A DNA stretch of 17,450 nucleotides from Deltaproteobacteria bacterium (GTDB lineage: Bacteria; Myxococcota; Polyangia; Haliangiales; Haliangiaceae): assembly GCA_018262455.1 (NCBI GenBank), contig JAGSPR010000094.1:1-17450 (forward strand), read 5' to 3'. Of this stretch, positions 8,402 to 16,800 are shown piece after piece; position 1 is the first letter of the stretch, and every line of letters begins with the position of its first letter. The position numbers were made by a program, and so were the translations under genes. The notes beneath the pieces are model-generated. The model ran no database searches and had not been told where the DNA came from. It saw only the letters and a program-made list of their open reading frames with translations.

Positions 8402-9097
8402 TCAGTCGGCGCCCAGCGTGTCGATCCGAGAGGTCGGCGATCCGTTCACCGCATCGACCATGAGCCGATATGTGATCTCGTCGCCATCGCAGTCGAGATC
8501 ACCGATCGCCTCCGCGATGAGCATGGTGCCATCGCTCGTGTAGTTGAAGCGGTACGAGGTCGGGCCGTAGACTTCGAAGTCGAGCGTGCTCCACGCGGAG
8601 CTCGACCAATCGGCACCGACGCACTTGTTGTTGCGCTCCCCGCAACAGGAGTGGCTCGGGTTGGTGGGTGCCGATCCTCTCGGGAACTCGCCGTTGGTGA
8701 TGTAGTACGCCTTCGCCTTTCGGCCCAGCCGCTCGAGCTCCATGTGGGCGTCGATCCGGCTGCCGATCTTCGACACGTCGTCGACGATCCGCATGAACCC
8801 GACCCAGATCACGATCACGCCGATCGTCGACACGATCGAGATCACGATGCCAGCCAGCGCGAGCCCCTTGCCGGTGACGTTACCCTGTGATTTGCGACAG
8901 TCGAAGTAGCCGAGCAACGAGAAGATCAGCCCGAGCACTCCGCAGAAGAACGACAGCACGAAGCCGGTGATTGCCATGCCCGACGTCCTGGGCCCCCTCG
9001 ACGTCGGCTGCGGCGCGAACGCCACCATGCTTGCACCGCACCTGGAGCAGAACGGGCCGGTCGAGGCCGAGGGGGTACCGCAGGTCGAGCAGTTCAT
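8402..9097 (-). CDS. Zinc-ribbon / DUF4190-like membrane protein with a pilin-like C-terminal domain
   Basis: Predicted inner-membrane protein, 231 residues; the role is unknown. I chose ATG 9097 because AGGA sits seven bases ahead and it starts the zinc ribbon cleanly; an in-frame ATG at 9139 adds only 14 basic residues. Residues 3-20 are a zinc ribbon, CxxC-x10-CxxC (C3, C6, C17, C20). Two hydrophobic helices follow (about 41-64 and 78-102), separated by the GNVTGKGLALAGIV loop typical of DUF4190. From about residue 105 the sequence resembles the globular part of type IV pilins or pseudopilins: an alpha helix with KAKAYYITNGEFPRG, Cys151/152/159, SYRFNYTSDGT and an acidic GDLDCDGDE loop. 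There is no prepilin peptidase site, so it is not an ordinary pilin. The zinc ribbon probably faces the cytoplasm, which would put the pilin-like part there too if both helices span the membrane. Confidence 0.8.
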   Translation of the reverse strand: MNCSTCGTPSASTGPFCSRCGASMVAFAPQPTSRGPRTSGMAITGFVLSFFCGVLGLIFSLLGYFDCRKSQGNVTGKGLALAGIVISIVSTIGVIVIWVGFMRIVDDVSKIGSRIDAHMELERLGRKAKAYYITNGEFPRGSAPTNPSHSCCGERNNKCVGADWSSSAWSTLDFEVYGPTSYRFNYTSDGTMLIAEAIGDLDCDGDEITYRLMVDAVNGSPTSRIDTLGAD

Positions 9098-9110
9098 CGC
9101 CGTATCCTGG

Positions 9111-9128
9111 CGGCGCCTGTGCGCGCCG
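9111..9128 (-). other. Small hairpin just upstream of the zinc-ribbon gene
   Basis: CGGCGC (9111-9116) and GCGCCG (9123-9128) form a 6-bp stem with a 6-nt loop, directly next to the ribosome site (AGGA, 9105-9108 on the minus strand). It could be part of the 5' leader or the end of the upstream cytochrome transcript. Evidence is structural only. Confidence 0.25.
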
Positions 9129-9220
9129 TCAACGGTCATCCCGGTCCCCCACCGATCCGACAGAACAGTGCGAGGACGAACTTCGCCAGCAGACCTACGT
9201 GCCGTCGCGACGAACCGTGC

Positions 9221-10372
9221 TCACTGCAGCGCGCTGCAGACGAGCGGCGTCATCGCGGCGATCCACGCATGCACGAGCTCGGCGCCGCGCGTGTGGGTGA
9301 CCGAGCGGCCGAGCAGCGGCATCATCGCGCCCACCTGCGTGGTGTGCGTGCGGAAGTACAGGATCGAGGTATCGGGGTCGCCCGGCACGACGTCGAACGA
9401 GAACCCACCGGTGCCCGCGGCCGCGGAGCCGGGGCGCTTGCACACGCCGAGGTGGAACGGATCGGTCGTGGCATGATCGAGGAACAGCTGCGACGTGATG
9501 CCCTGGACGCCGCTCGGGTTGTGGCAGTGCGCACAGTTGATATCGAGATAGTCGCGGGCCGCGCGCTCGACGTCGGCGGCGGGGATCGCCGCCACGCCCC
9601 CGGCCTCGATCGGCCGGAAGTCGTAGGCAGGCGTGACCGCCGAGGCGGTGTCGAGCATCTCGCGCTCGACGAGCCGTCCCAGTTGATCGTACGAGTCGTC
9701 GCCATCGGCGTACGTGCGCGTGAGGTGGCGAGCCTTGATGCCGATCGGCACGAGCTCGGGGTTGGTCTCCTTGGTGGGCTTGCGCGCATGGCACGAGCCG
9801 CACTGGTTGCGCTGCGGGATCAGGTAGTTCGCCATCTGCGTCTGCCCGGTGGCATCGACGAACGTGATCAGCCGAACCTCACCGGCCGGTGACAGCACCG
9901 CATCCTGCTGCGCGTCGTCCCAGATGTAAGGCAGGGCGTGCCAGCCATCGGGATAGCGGACCAGCAGGCGGGTCTCGACAAGCGTGACGTTGTCCTCGGG
10001 AGCCCGGAAGTCCGCCGGGAACGAGAAGTTCTTGATCAGCACCGAGCCGTCCGGAAACTCGAACGCGAGCTCGGGGTCGAACGTGGCCGCGGCACCGGGC
10101 GGGACGTAGATCGCTCGCTGCTTGAGCGCGAAGTCCGAGAACAGCGGCGTGTTGAGGTCGTAGGGGACGATGCGCTGCTCGGACTCGTTGAACGCGAGGC
10201 CGGTCGCAGGATCCCAGGTGAACAGGTTGTAGGCCGAGAGCTTGTCGGGCGGCGGGTTGTCGAGATCGACCACCACCGGCTGCGTCAGATCAACGCCTCC
10301 CGACGAACTCCCGCCGCACGCACCGAGCGCGACGACGAGGACGAGGACGAGGACGAACGCCTTGCCCCGCAT
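9221..10372 (-). CDS. SO2930-family diheme c-type cytochrome lipoprotein (TIGR03806/HNE_0200 type)
   Basis: Exported di-haem protein of a family that occurs paired with a parallel beta-helix protein; biochemical role not established. It has 383 residues from ATG 10372. The signal peptide VLVLVLVVALGAC ends in lipobox LGAC. The N-terminal part carries family-typical stretches LSAYNLF, VPYDLNTPLFSDFALKQR, FPDGSVLIKNFSFP and ETRLLVRYPDGW..LPYIWDD. Two haem-binding sites follow: C191-G-S-C194-H195 and C280-A-H-C283-H284 (within LDINCAHCHNPSG). The C-terminal motif MMPLLGRSVTHTRG resembles Met-bearing ends of cytochromes c. Its start is one base after the stop of the beta-helix gene (TGACATG) and has no close Shine-Dalgarno sequence, so translation probably depends on re-initiation from the upstream gene. 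A longer frame to 10600 exists but overlaps that gene and lacks a signal peptide at its start. Confidence 0.9.
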   Translation of the reverse strand: MRGKAFVLVLVLVVALGACGGSSSGGVDLTQPVVVDLDNPPPDKLSAYNLFTWDPATGLAFNESEQRIVPYDLNTPLFSDFALKQRAIYVPPGAAATFDPELAFEFPDGSVLIKNFSFPADFRAPEDNVTLVETRLLVRYPDGWHALPYIWDDAQQDAVLSPAGEVRLITFVDATGQTQMANYLIPQRNQCGSCHARKPTKETNPELVPIGIKARHLTRTYADGDDSYDQLGRLVEREMLDTASAVTPAYDFRPIEAGGVAAIPAADVERAARDYLDINCAHCHNPSGVQGITSQLFLDHATTDPFHLGVCKRPGSAAAGTGGFSFDVVPGDPDTSILYFRTHTTQVGAMMPLLGRSVTHTRGAELVHAWIAAMTPLVCSALQ

Positions 10373-10373
10373 G

Positions 10374-11735
10374 TCAGGGCAGGACGACCTGGGCCACCGG
10401 GCCACCCGTGAGGTCGGTGCAGTCGAACGGCGCGAACGGCGCGGCCGGCCGGAAGAACGGCACGATCGTGTCGACCGTCTGGTGATCGAGCGACATGCTG
10501 GCGAACGTGCCGCCGGTGTTGCCACCGACGCACATGTGATTGTCGTTGGAGTTCTTCGCCGGATCGGTGGAGTCGAACGTCGTCTCGAGGATCGAGTCAT
10601 AGACGACGTTATCGACCGGCGTGCCGGCGTAGGCGACGATCAGCAGGATGCCGAGCATCAGTGGATCGGAGGTATCCGGATGGAGGCCCGAACCCGTGTG
10701 CGTGTTGTCCGCGACGAGGATGTTCTCGCCACGCCAGTTCATGATCGTGTTGGGTGTCGCGCCCGGGATCAGCCCGAGGTCTTCCCAGTCACCGGTCAGC
10801 GACGCCGTGGGCAGCTCCCACTTCGTGGGATCGCTCTCGATCGCGAGCCCGCTGATCAGCGCGATATCGGTGGTGCCGTTGTTGATGTACGTGTTGCCGG
10901 TGATCTCGACGCGGCGCGAGGCCATCGCGAACGTACCGGTACCCACCGGGATCTTGCCGACGACGCCGCCGGGCGCGAAGTTCAGGTGGTTGTTGTTGCG
11001 GATGGTGTTGTTCCGCAGCCGGATGTCGTGACCGACGATCGGGTTGCCGGGCAGGTCGAACACGAGGATGCCACCCGTGTTGTCGTCGGCGGTGTTGCCG
11101 AACACATCGGCGTATTGCGTGTTCTCGATCTCGAGACCGGCGACGTTGCCGCTGACCGTGTTGTTGCGGACGATGACGTGCTGGCACTGGCCCACGTAGA
11201 GGCCGGCGTCCGACGCCGCCTCGGCACGACTGTTCTCGACGAGCACGTTCTGCGACTTCACCGGGTAGATGCCGTAGCCGCCGTTGGTGGGGTCCGAGGG
11301 CGTGGTCCAGGTCGCTCGGATCCGGCGGAACACGACCCCGTTGCTATCCTCGACGCGGATGCCGTCCTTCGGCGAGTCCTGCACGGTGAGGTCCTGGATC
11401 AGGAAGTTGTCGCCGACCACGTCGACCCCATTGACCTGGGTGGTGGTGGGCGCGAAGTCGAGGATCGTGACGTCGATCCCCTGGCCGATCACGTGGGCTC
11501 CGGCGGCGCGGATCGTGAGCGAGTTGGTCATCGCGAACGTGCCGGCGCCGAGCACGATCGTCGTGTTCGGCTCCAGCGAGTTGGCGAGGTTCTGGAGCGT
11601 CTTGACGTCACCGCCGTCGATCTCGACGCAGTTCTCGATCCCGTCGCAGGTGTTGACAGCGGGGGTTCCTTTGTTGTCGCCGCATGCAGCGAAGGCCGCA
11701 CAGAGGAACACAGGCGTGAGTCGAGTTGGCTTCAT
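10374..11735 (-). CDS. Parallel beta-helix repeat lipoprotein (TIGR03805 type)
   Basis: Exported right-handed beta-helix protein, 453 residues, first gene of a two-gene unit with the diheme cytochrome. ATG 11735 has GGAG seven bases ahead and gives a signal peptide with lipobox FAAC (Cys18); the longer frame to 11819 would bury that signal. From about residue 55 to 320 it is made of short Asn/Gly-rich beta-helix turns: [95 protein letters not shown]. The [31 protein letters not shown] core is what I associate with TIGR03805. Such folds usually bind or cleave polysaccharides, or act as scaffolds; no catalytic residues are assigned in this family. The C-terminal 120 residues are less repetitive and contain CVGGNTGG. 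Confidence 0.9.
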   Translation of the reverse strand: MKPTRLTPVFLCAAFAACGDNKGTPAVNTCDGIENCVEIDGGDVKTLQNLANSLEPNTTIVLGAGTFAMTNSLTIRAAGAHVIGQGIDVTILDFAPTTTQVNGVDVVGDNFLIQDLTVQDSPKDGIRVEDSNGVVFRRIRATWTTPSDPTNGGYGIYPVKSQNVLVENSRAEAASDAGLYVGQCQHVIVRNNTVSGNVAGLEIENTQYADVFGNTADDNTGGILVFDLPGNPIVGHDIRLRNNTIRNNNHLNFAPGGVVGKIPVGTGTFAMASRRVEITGNTYINNGTTDIALISGLAIESDPTKWELPTASLTGDWEDLGLIPGATPNTIMNWRGENILVADNTHTGSGLHPDTSDPLMLGILLIVAYAGTPVDNVVYDSILETTFDSTDPAKNSNDNHMCVGGNTGGTFASMSLDHQTVDTIVPFFRPAAPFAPFDCTDLTGGPVAQVVLP

Positions 11736-11742
11736 GATCGAG

Positions 11743-11746
11743 CTCC
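11743..11746 (-). promoter_or_regulatory. Ribosome binding site of the beta-helix gene
   Basis: Read on the minus strand, GGAG stands seven bases before ATG 11735. It supports this start over the in-frame upstream start at 11819. Confidence 0.65.
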
Positions 11747-11870
11747 AGGTCAGGCTTGAGGATCGCCGAGGTGTAACACTGGCCCTTCCCCACCGGGTGG
11801 TTTTGTCGGCTCGGACCACCCCGACTGTGACGGAACCTCAGATGGAACGACCGTCCTCCGAGCGGCGGCG

Positions 11871-11876
11871 TATAGT
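11871..11876 (+). promoter_or_regulatory. Candidate -10 element of the SnoaL-like gene (leaderless transcript?)
   Basis: TATAGT matches the -10 consensus at five of six positions and ends six bases before the GTG start at 11883, about where transcription would begin. No good -35 is seen 17 bases upstream and no Shine-Dalgarno sequence precedes the GTG. Together this suggests a leaderless mRNA, but a chance match is possible. Confidence 0.3.
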
Positions 11877-11882
11877 CGCGCG

Positions 11883-12356
11883 GTGAAGCAGATCGTGGTC
11901 GCGACGCTCCTCGTGCTGGCGATCATGATCGAGCCTGGGTGCAAGCAGGCGCAGGCCCCCACCGATCCCAAGGCGGAGCTTGTCGCGGCGATGCATCACT
12001 ACGACGAGCTCGTGGGGGCGATGGACAGCAAGGCGATCACGGGGCTGTTCACTTCGGATGGCAGCATCGCGAATGGCGGCCAGGTGATGGCGACGACCCC
12101 CGCCGACATCTTCGGCTTCCTCGCCAGCTTCGAGGGCAAGGTTCGCATCGAAGCCACGGCGAGCACGGTCGAGCACGTCCGGCTCGACGGCACGCACGGG
12201 TTCGTCGATGGCACGTTTGCGCAGACCGCCCGCATCGTCGCGACCGACAAGGTCGTCAAGGTCTCCGGGCGGTTCGACGCCGAATGGATTCGAGAGGCTG
12301 CGGGCTGGCGCCTCCGCAAGATGCAGACGACCCCGACCCCCGCGGAGCATCCGTAG
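11883..12356 (+). CDS. Small exported SnoaL/NTF2-like protein, possible lipoprotein
   Basis: Predicted exported protein of 157 residues with an NTF2-like (SnoaL/DUF4440) cone fold; ligand unknown. It starts at GTG 11883. A signal peptide (KQIVVATLLVLAIMIEPGC) leads to Cys20, but the residues ahead of that Cys (E-P-G) do not fit a standard lipobox, so lipidation is uncertain. The fold is suggested by the N-terminal helix pair ELVAAMHHYDELVGAMDSKAI, the TSDGSIANGG turn, and late strands GRFDAEWIREAAGWRLRKMQ, the typical 'xWxrexxgWrl' ending of this superfamily. It is divergent from the beta-helix gene and converges with the serine hydrolase gene, whose stop is only four bases away. Many such proteins are enzymes, others are only ligand-binding; no catalytic residues can be assigned here. 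Confidence 0.75.
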   Translation: MKQIVVATLLVLAIMIEPGCKQAQAPTDPKAELVAAMHHYDELVGAMDSKAITGLFTSDGSIANGGQVMATTPADIFGFLASFEGKVRIEATASTVEHVRLDGTHGFVDGTFAQTARIVATDKVVKVSGRFDAEWIREAAGWRLRKMQTTPTPAEHP

Positions 12357-12368
12357 CGAGCTATCGCT
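12355..12368. other. Short inverted repeat at the convergent stop codons
   Basis: AGCGA-GCTA-TCGCT is a 5-bp stem with a 4-nt loop that overlaps both stop codons of the two convergent genes. No T-run is present on either strand, so any terminator role is weak. Confidence 0.2.
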
Positions 12369-13767
12369 GGTTGCCGAGCAGCTCGATGATCCCGCTGACC
12401 ACGCCGATGATCTTGCCCTCCTCGACCGCGCCTCCCTCGTCGGAGTTGAAGCTCATGGTGACGACGAACCATCGGTCGTCGTTGCGACGCAACAGATACG
12501 TCATGCTGAGGACGCCCGGCTCCGATCCACCCTTGTAGCCGACATACGGAAACACGGTCTTGTCGATCGGCAGGCCAGAGTTCTTCGCGAGCACGTCGAG
12601 CACAGGCGCCGCCTTGGCGTGCTGTGCGCGCGTCCACAACGTTCCCATCACCCGACACAGGTCCTCGGAGCTCGCGAACCATTCGAGCTTGTCGATCTGC
12701 CGCGCGGTCTTCCACTGGTCGGCACCGTCGAGCGTGGGCGACTTGCCCGCGAGTGTCTTGTCGACATACGCGCGGCGCCTGGCGGGTGACAGCGCGAGGT
12801 AGCGCGCGATCTCGGTGGCCGGCGTGGCGAGCTTGAACAAGAACAGCTCGCGGGTCGACAGGAAGGGTGTGTCGAGCGAGGGCTGGGCGTGCTTGCTGGA
12901 TCGCACCGCGGCTTCGACCGCCGTACGGCCGACCGTGTAGAGGAGGTGATCGGTCGCGGTGTTGTCGCTGATCGAGATCATGCGCTCGGCGAGCGTCTTG
13001 ATCGTCAGCTTCGTGCCGGCTGGATCCAGCTGGGTGATGCCCGATGGCAGGCTCTTCCAGTCATCGCGCACGGCGATCTCGTCGTCCCACTTCGCCTTGC
13101 CCGCGAGGATCCGGTCGACGAGCCCGAGTAGCACGTACAACTTGAACGCCGATCCGATCGCGAGCTCGGCCTTGGGAGCGAGCTGGTGCAGCGGCTTGCA
13201 CGTGCCGTTGTCGAGCGACGCGACCAGCAGCTGGGCCCTGGGCGCGAGGGCCGACATCATGTGCGCCGCTTCGTCGAACGAGGTCGGCTTCGGGCCGGCC
13301 TCGACGTCGGGTTGAAACACCAGCCCGGAGATCTTGCCGGACGGTTGGTCCAGCTCGAGCACCACGCGGAGCTTCGTGTCTCCCGCGGTGACCTTCGCGA
13401 TCAGCCGGCCGCCGGCCGATCGGGTATCGACGATCTTGAGACCGGCGAGCTGAGGCCCGAGATGTTCGAACAGGGTGATCAGCCGCTCGAGCGGGACCTG
13501 GTCGAGAAACGACTGGTGAAAGTGCGCTTCCGCCTCCGCGCGATCGAGCTTGCCCTCGTGATGGGCGATCACGCCGAACAACCAGGCGAGCTGATCACCG
13601 GCGGCCGTGTTCGGTGCGCCGGGAAAGCTCGGCTTGGCGACCGCCACGGGGCCGGGGATGGGCTCGGCGGGTCTCGTGCTCGGTGGCTGAGACCAAGGCA
13701 CATTGGGCTTCGGCGCCCCGCCTCCGCCACACGCGACCACGAGGAGCACGACCCAGACCTTGGACAT
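12361..13767 (-). CDS. Class A beta-lactamase-fold serine hydrolase lipoprotein (ORF12/LpqF-like)
   Basis: Exported lipoprotein of 468 residues with an acyl-serine hydrolase domain. ATG 13767 has AGGA seven bases ahead. Signal peptide lipobox VVAC (Cys13) is followed by a Pro/Gly-rich linker (to about residue 55). Residues 58-153 resemble the NTF2-like N-terminal domain of Streptomyces clavuligerus ORF12 and mycobacterial LpqF (FHQSFLDQVPLERLITLF, ending KISGLVFQPD). The catalytic domain (about 165-468) holds all three active-site motifs: S206-A-F-K209 (after AIG), S267-D-N269 (ISDNTATDHLL) and K412-G-G (YKGGSEPG). I do not see the Glu166-type omega-loop motif of true class A beta-lactamases. 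By family an esterase, weak beta-lactamase or peptidoglycan-related role is possible; the substrate is unknown. It lies 53 bases downstream of the sigma-factor gene on the same strand, so co-transcription is possible. Confidence 0.88.
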   Translation of the reverse strand: MSKVWVVLLVVACGGGGAPKPNVPWSQPPSTRPAEPIPGPVAVAKPSFPGAPNTAAGDQLAWLFGVIAHHEGKLDRAEAEAHFHQSFLDQVPLERLITLFEHLGPQLAGLKIVDTRSAGGRLIAKVTAGDTKLRVVLELDQPSGKISGLVFQPDVEAGPKPTSFDEAAHMMSALAPRAQLLVASLDNGTCKPLHQLAPKAELAIGSAFKLYVLLGLVDRILAGKAKWDDEIAVRDDWKSLPSGITQLDPAGTKLTIKTLAERMISISDNTATDHLLYTVGRTAVEAAVRSSKHAQPSLDTPFLSTRELFLFKLATPATEIARYLALSPARRRAYVDKTLAGKSPTLDGADQWKTARQIDKLEWFASSEDLCRVMGTLWTRAQHAKAAPVLDVLAKNSGLPIDKTVFPYVGYKGGSEPGVLSMTYLLRRNDDRWFVVTMSFNSDEGGAVEEGKIIGVVSGIIELLGNQR

Positions 13768-13774
13768 GCGCGCA

Positions 13775-13778
13775 TCCT
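13775..13778 (-). promoter_or_regulatory. Ribosome binding site of the serine hydrolase gene
   Basis: On the minus strand AGGA stands seven bases ahead of ATG 13767, supporting that start and independent translation from the sigma-factor gene upstream. Confidence 0.6.
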
Positions 13779-13792
13779 ACATTTGAAGCAGA

Positions 13793-13806
13793 CCGGCCGG
13801 CCGGCC
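13793..13806. repeat. CCGG-repeat palindrome between the sigma-factor and serine hydrolase genes
   Basis: CCGGCCGGCCGGCC is a short tandem of CCGG and contains perfect palindromes. It fills part of the 53-bp gap. It could fold into a short stem but has no T-run; a role in reducing read-through or as a protein-binding site is only a guess. Confidence 0.35.
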
Positions 13807-13820
13807 ATGTCAGCCCGCGA

Positions 13821-16800
13821 TCAGTGCCACGGCACGGCAGTCAGCGAGATCTGCGAACGCACGCCACCGCGCTCGATCGTCAGCTCGACGAGCTGACCGC
13901 TCGACAGCATGCCCGACGACACCACCAGGCCGCGCATGTTGGACACGAAGCTCCGGGGCTCGCGCCCGTCGATCGCGACCACGCGATCCCCGACCGCGAC
14001 TCCCCCGCGCGCGGCTGGACCATCCGGCGTCACGGAGGTCACCACCAGCAGGTCTTGCGGAGCGGTGGTGGTCGTCATGCCGAGCGTCCCTGGCTCGCCG
14101 GTCGGCGGCGCGATGACCTCGACCCTCCCGAGATCGACACGCCCGCGCTCGGCGACCTGGTAGGCGTGCATCCCGACGAGCCCGTCCTTCGACGTCACCA
14201 TCACGGAGCCCTTCCCGGCCGGCGTTCGCTCGATGACGAAGCGTCCGTTCGAGTCAGTCCTCGGACCGAGGTCGCCGAGCGTGTCGAAGGTGTCGAAGGT
14301 GTAGACGCCCTCCTTGACGGGGAGCGCGGCGAGCAGCGACAGGCCCGGCACTGGCTTGCCGGTCAACACGTTGACGGCGATGCCGGTGACCGTGCCCCAC
14401 CCGGCGAGCATGAAGTCGAGCTTGATCGGCCCCGCCGGCACCTCGAGCTTGACGATCGCCGAGCCCTCGTCCGCGTTCACCGAGCACGAGTAAGCTCCCG
14501 GAGCGACGTTGTCGATCGTGTACCCACCATTGCCATCCGCCGCGGTGATCGAGCGCTTGATCGAGCTCGGCCCGTCGCATGACAGCTCGTACGCCGCCAC
14601 GGGCCTGCCGTTCGCGCTGACCCGGCCCGAGAGCGTGCCGAGCGGACTGAGCACGAGCTTGACCGTGTCGCCGGTCTTGACGGCAGCCTTCACCGTCCGC
14701 GAGCTCGCTCGGGGACCTTCCGCGACGAGCGCGTAGGATCCGCGACGCAGTCGCTCGATGACGAACTTGCCTTCGGCGTTGGTCAGCACCGGCGCATACG
14801 AGATCGTCATGGTGCGATCGCCGAGCACGCCCGCACCCAGCGCGATCGGCGTTTCGGCCTGGGTTCGAACCCACGTGTCGGGGGCAGGTTGGAGATCGGG
14901 TCCGAGCACGACGCCGCGGATCCAGCCATCGCGTGCCTCGACGGTGAGCGTGACGTCGGTCAACGCGGCGCCCCTGGCGACCTCGAACGTGACGCCATCG
15001 ATCGGCTTGTCACGCTGCGCACCGGCCCACTTCAACGGCCCGTTGTCATCGGAGACTCGCACCACGAGCTTCCCTGGATCGAGCCCGGCGACGCGAAACG
15101 AGCCATCGGCCGACGTCCTCGCGGAGGTGTCGGTCAACCGGACGCCATCGATCGCCGGCACGCTGACTCGCAGTCCGCCGACCGGCGCTCCGTTGCCATC
15201 GATCACGCGACCCGCGATCGAGGCACGAGTCTCGAGCTTGACGACGAGGTTCGCCTGGTCGACATCCCGGACGGTGATCGCCAGGGTTCCAACGCGACCA
15301 TCCCGGGTCCGCGCCGTCAACGTGAAGTTGCCGTGCGGAACGTTGTGCAGCACGAATGCGCCGCCTGGATCGCTCGCGCCATGGACCGCCGCCGCCTTCA
15401 TGACGTCGAACATGTTGCCGAGCGTGGCCGACTCCGGGGTGACTCCGATCGCAGCGATCGCCGCCCCGTCGACCCGACCCGAGACCGTGCTCCCCGCCGA
15501 CATCTCGACGATCACGCCGTCGACGTCGCGATCGATCACCTCCACGGGTTGTCCGATCTCGAGCATCATCCCTTCCGCGAACGCGGCCAAGAAGTAGCGT
15601 CCAGGGCGCACGCCGACGATCTCGAACTCGCCATCGACGCCCGTCGGTGCGGGAGCGATCGCGCGATCCCGCGACAGGTTCCCCGCGGTCAGCGCAACTC
15701 CAGGGAGACCCTCGCTCGGCTTGCCCTTGCGAACGACACGTCCCTTGATCGAGAACGCGCGGTCGATCGCGACACGCACGTCTTCCACCTGTTCTCCGAT
15801 GCCGAGCTTGACCACGGTCGGGGATGTCGACGCGTAGCCCATGCCTTGCGCGGTGATCTCGATCGCGCCTGAGCTCAGGCCGCGCAGCGTGAACCTACCG
15901 TGCGCGTCCGCTGTCACCCCGCCGCTGCGCGTGCGGACCATCGCGCCGGCGAGCGGTTCACCGCGATCCCGCGTGACGACACGTCCGCGGATCACCCCGC
16001 CCGGCGTCACGACGAAGTCGATCACCGCGGGTTCGTCGGTGAGCTCGAGGTCGCGACTCGCCTTCGTGTAGTCGTCGTGGCTCGCGATCGCCTTGTAGGT
16101 CCCGGCTCGCAACGTGATCCGATAGCTGCCGTCCGGCTTGGTCAGCGCGACCAGCTCGCCCTGCTCTCCCAGGAGCGACTCGTCGAGCTTCAACGTGACC
16201 CGTGCGCCGTCGATCGGCCCTCCTCCCACATCGGTCACGGTCCCGCTCACCTGCGTTCCTCCGGTCTCGAGGGCGAGATCGACCGCGCCCCGTCGCTCGC
16301 CCGGCCTGACGCTCACGGGTTCACGAACCGCAGCGCTGAATCCCACCGAGCTCGCTGCCATGAAGTACCGCCCAGGTGCGACCTGGGGCGCGATCCAGGC
16401 TCCGTTCGAATCCGCCACGACCACGACTGCGTGCTCGTCGGAGTCGTCGAACATCGACGACATCTGATCGCGGGCCAACGACACGACCGCGCCCGCGATT
16501 CCACCGCCATCGGCCTTGCGGGTGACGCGTCCGGACAGCTGTGCCGGCGTCGTGGCCATGCGGCCGGCTGCTCTCCTCGATGCGAGGCTCGCCGGGTCTT
16601 CGCTGCTGGCAGGCGATCCGGCGTGCGGGGACGCCGCGCCTGCGATCTGGGCGTTCGTTCGAGTGCCGAACCAGAGGGCCCCGCCTGCGAGCAGGAAGAG
16701 CGCGAGTGCGGCGAGGGCCAGCTTCTTGGCAGACATGAATGCGATTGCCTTTCCAGTGACACCGGCCGCCGCGGCTTCCCGGGCGCCTACGGTCAGCAGT

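Noticed and set aside
7712..8890. 392-codon plus-strand frame across two minus-strand genes
   Set aside because: It runs antisense over the lipobox, DUF4215 and zinc-ribbon protein genes and has no domain or ribosome site.
9224..9239. Perfect 16-bp palindrome CTGCAGCGCGCTGCAG
   Set aside because: It lies in the last codons of the cytochrome gene, has no T-run and no second copy was noticed; likely chance in GC-rich coding sequence.
10334..10357. Tandem GACGAG hexamers
   Set aside because: They encode the Val-Leu repeat of the signal peptide core; a hexamer change keeps the frame, so no phase-variation switch is expected.
10373..10600. N-terminal extension of the diheme cytochrome frame
   Set aside because: Overlaps the beta-helix gene, encodes Arg/Ser-rich sequence and would hide the signal peptide.
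10242..11759. 505-codon plus-strand frame opposite the beta-helix gene
   Set aside because: Arg/Asp/Val-rich antisense artefact; the minus strand encodes a convincing beta-helix protein.
11790..11823. CCACC / GGTGG / CCACC segments that could form two exclusive hairpins (attenuator-like)
   Set aside because: Stems are only 4-6 bp, the first loop is very tight, and they lie upstream of the likely plus-strand start; no leader peptide is seen.
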